A stretch of 6,748 bases of DNA. Source: Alphaproteobacteria bacterium. Lineage in GTDB: Bacteria; Pseudomonadota; Alphaproteobacteria; RS24. The notes under the pieces were generated by a model. That model was not told the DNA's origin. It ran no database searches and was given only the letters and a program-made list of their open reading frames with translations. The position numbers and the translations under genes were made by a program. Below are positions 6,285-6,748 of this stretch, piece after piece. Every line of letters starts with the position of its first letter. The stretch's first letter is position 1. The stretch lies in the NCBI GenBank assembly GCA_015163825.1, contig JAAOIL010000123.1, positions 1 through 6,748 on the forward strand. The letters are read 5' to 3'.

Positions 6285-6476
6285 CTAACCCGCAACCCCT
6301 AACAAAAGTGAAACCGCCCAATTCAAAACCCTGTCGGCAAAAAAGAAAAACACCGCCGCCACAGATGCCAGAATAAACACCATAATTGTCGTGACCGCCG
6401 TCTCATTCCGTGTCGGGAATGTGACTTTCGCTGTTTCGGCTCTGACCTCTTGGGCAAATTTAAATGGATTGCTCAT
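6285..6476 (-). CDS. secE: Preprotein translocase subunit SecE
   Basis: SecE is the essential small subunit that clamps SecY in the protein-conducting channel of the inner membrane. This form has 63 residues and a single membrane span, the compact type common outside enterobacteria. Residues 1-28 make the cytoplasmic amphipathic segment, with FAQEVRAETAKVTFPTRNET. About 30-56 is hydrophobic (TIMVFILASVAAVFFFFADRVLNWA) and crosses the membrane. The usual KVTWP motif has Phe at position 20 in place of Trp. The ATG at 6476-6474 is chosen because the longer frame from 6557 would read through the tRNA gene. The ribosome site is weak (TTTGGAAT, about 15 bases upstream). It lies 20 bases after the encoded CCA of tRNA-Trp and 2 bases before nusG. 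Confidence 0.96.
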   Translation of the reverse strand: MSNPFKFAQEVRAETAKVTFPTRNETAVTTIMVFILASVAAVFFFFADRVLNWAVSLLLGVAG

Positions 6477-6496
6477 ATATGTTTCTATTCCAAATC

Positions 6497-6572
6497 TGGC
6501 AGGAGTGGAGGGACTCGAACCCACAACCCCCGGTTTTGGAGACCGGTGCTCTGCCAATTGAGCTACACTCCT
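6497..6572 (-). tRNA. trpT: tRNA-Trp (anticodon CCA), 3' CCA encoded
   Basis: All arms can be read by eye. The acceptor stem is AGGAGTG/CACTCCT with discriminator G73, a tryptophan identity base, followed by an encoded CCA. The D arm is GCTC-AATTGGCA-GAGC. The anticodon arm is CCGGT-CTCCAAA-ACCGG, with CCA at positions 34-36. The variable loop is GGGTT and the T arm is GTGGG-TTCGAGT-CCCTC. The T stem contains a T-T opposition at positions 50 and 64, where a G-U or Watson-Crick pair is usual. Total length is 76 with CCA. It is set between tuf and secE with 20 bases on each side, so it is probably cut out of a shared transcript. CCA reads only UGG, consistent with UGA not being tryptophan here. 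Confidence 0.97.
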
Positions 6573-6592
6573 CCGTGATTATCGTTGCTTCC

Positions 6593-6748
6593 CTATTCTA
6601 TAATTGTTGAGACGACACCAGCGCCGACCGTGCGACCACCTTCACGGATAGCGAAACGAAGTTTCGCCTCCATAGCGATGGGGGCGATGAGTTCTACTTC
6701 CATTTCGACATTATCGCCGGGCATAACCATTTCCGTACCAGAGGGGAG
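6593..6748 (-). CDS. tuf: Elongation factor Tu, C-terminal 51 residues (start beyond the right edge)
   Basis: EF-Tu delivers aminoacyl-tRNA to the ribosome as a GTP complex. Only the end of domain 3 is present: LPSGTEMVMPGDNVEMEVEL, then IAPIAMEAKLRFAIREGGRTVGAGVVSTIIE and a TAG stop at 6595-6593. The TEMVMPGD, LRFAIREGGRTVGAGVV block is diagnostic of EF-Tu. The closing STIIE is a minor variation on the common AKIIE or AKVLG. The gene is followed after 20 bases by tRNA-Trp, the arrangement known from the tufB-type locus next to secE. A second tuf copy elsewhere (rps-str operon) is common but cannot be judged here. Confidence 0.97.
   Translation of the reverse strand, partial: LPSGTEMVMPGDNVEMEVELIAPIAMEAKLRFAIREGGRTVGAGVVSTIIE

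Noticed and set aside
6283..6321. N-terminal extension of nusG by 13 codons
   Set aside because: It overlaps the secE end and matches no NusG N-terminus. The MEKQWYIVHAYS start is typical.
6477..6557. N-terminal extension of secE by 27 codons
   Set aside because: It would translate most of the tRNA-Trp gene. The internal ATG at 6476 gives the normal SecE start.

Overview
The window is a single-direction block of housekeeping genes, all on the minus strand. From right to left, which is the direction of transcription, it reads: 3' end of tuf (EF-Tu), tRNA-Trp, secE, nusG, rplK (L11), rplA (L1), a 217-base spacer with an L10-type RNA leader, rplJ (L10), rplL (L7/L12), a 99-base spacer with an attenuator-like hairpin, and the first 1117 codons of rpoB (RNA polymerase beta), which runs off the left edge. 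No mobile element, CRISPR array, phage gene, toxin or other accessory gene was seen. The many plus-strand open frames are antisense shadows of the real genes.

The proteins look alphaproteobacterial. L11 carries the run [20 protein letters not shown], SecE is a 63-residue single-span form, the L10/L12/L1 sequences fit, and the order tuf-trpT-secE-nusG-rplKAJL-rpoB is familiar in that class. Base composition is somewhat below 50% GC by eye, so this is not a typical high-GC rhizobial or Rhodobacter-like genome. The genus cannot be assigned from this window. Stop codons used are TAA (nusG, rplK, rplJ, rplL) and TAG (tuf, secE, rplA). The only tRNA is tRNA-Trp with anticodon CCA, which fits the standard code.

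Layout and function: tuf, tRNA-Trp, secE and nusG supply an elongation factor, a tRNA, a translocon subunit and a transcription elongation/coupling factor. rplK and rplA overlap by one base. rplJ and rplL encode the ribosomal stalk, and rpoB follows. Spacers are short (20, 20, 2, 17, -1, 217, 58 and 99 bases), so much or all of this is probably read as one transcript. Control is therefore expected mainly at the RNA level. The two larger spacers do hold RNA structure: a folded L10 leader with mutually exclusive pairings before rplJ, and a GC-rich hairpin with a T-rich tail between rplL and rpoB.

No undescribed protein system was found. The observations most worth following up are the alternative long-range pairings in the rplJ leader, the rplL-rpoB hairpin and a U-U mismatch in the T stem of the tRNA.
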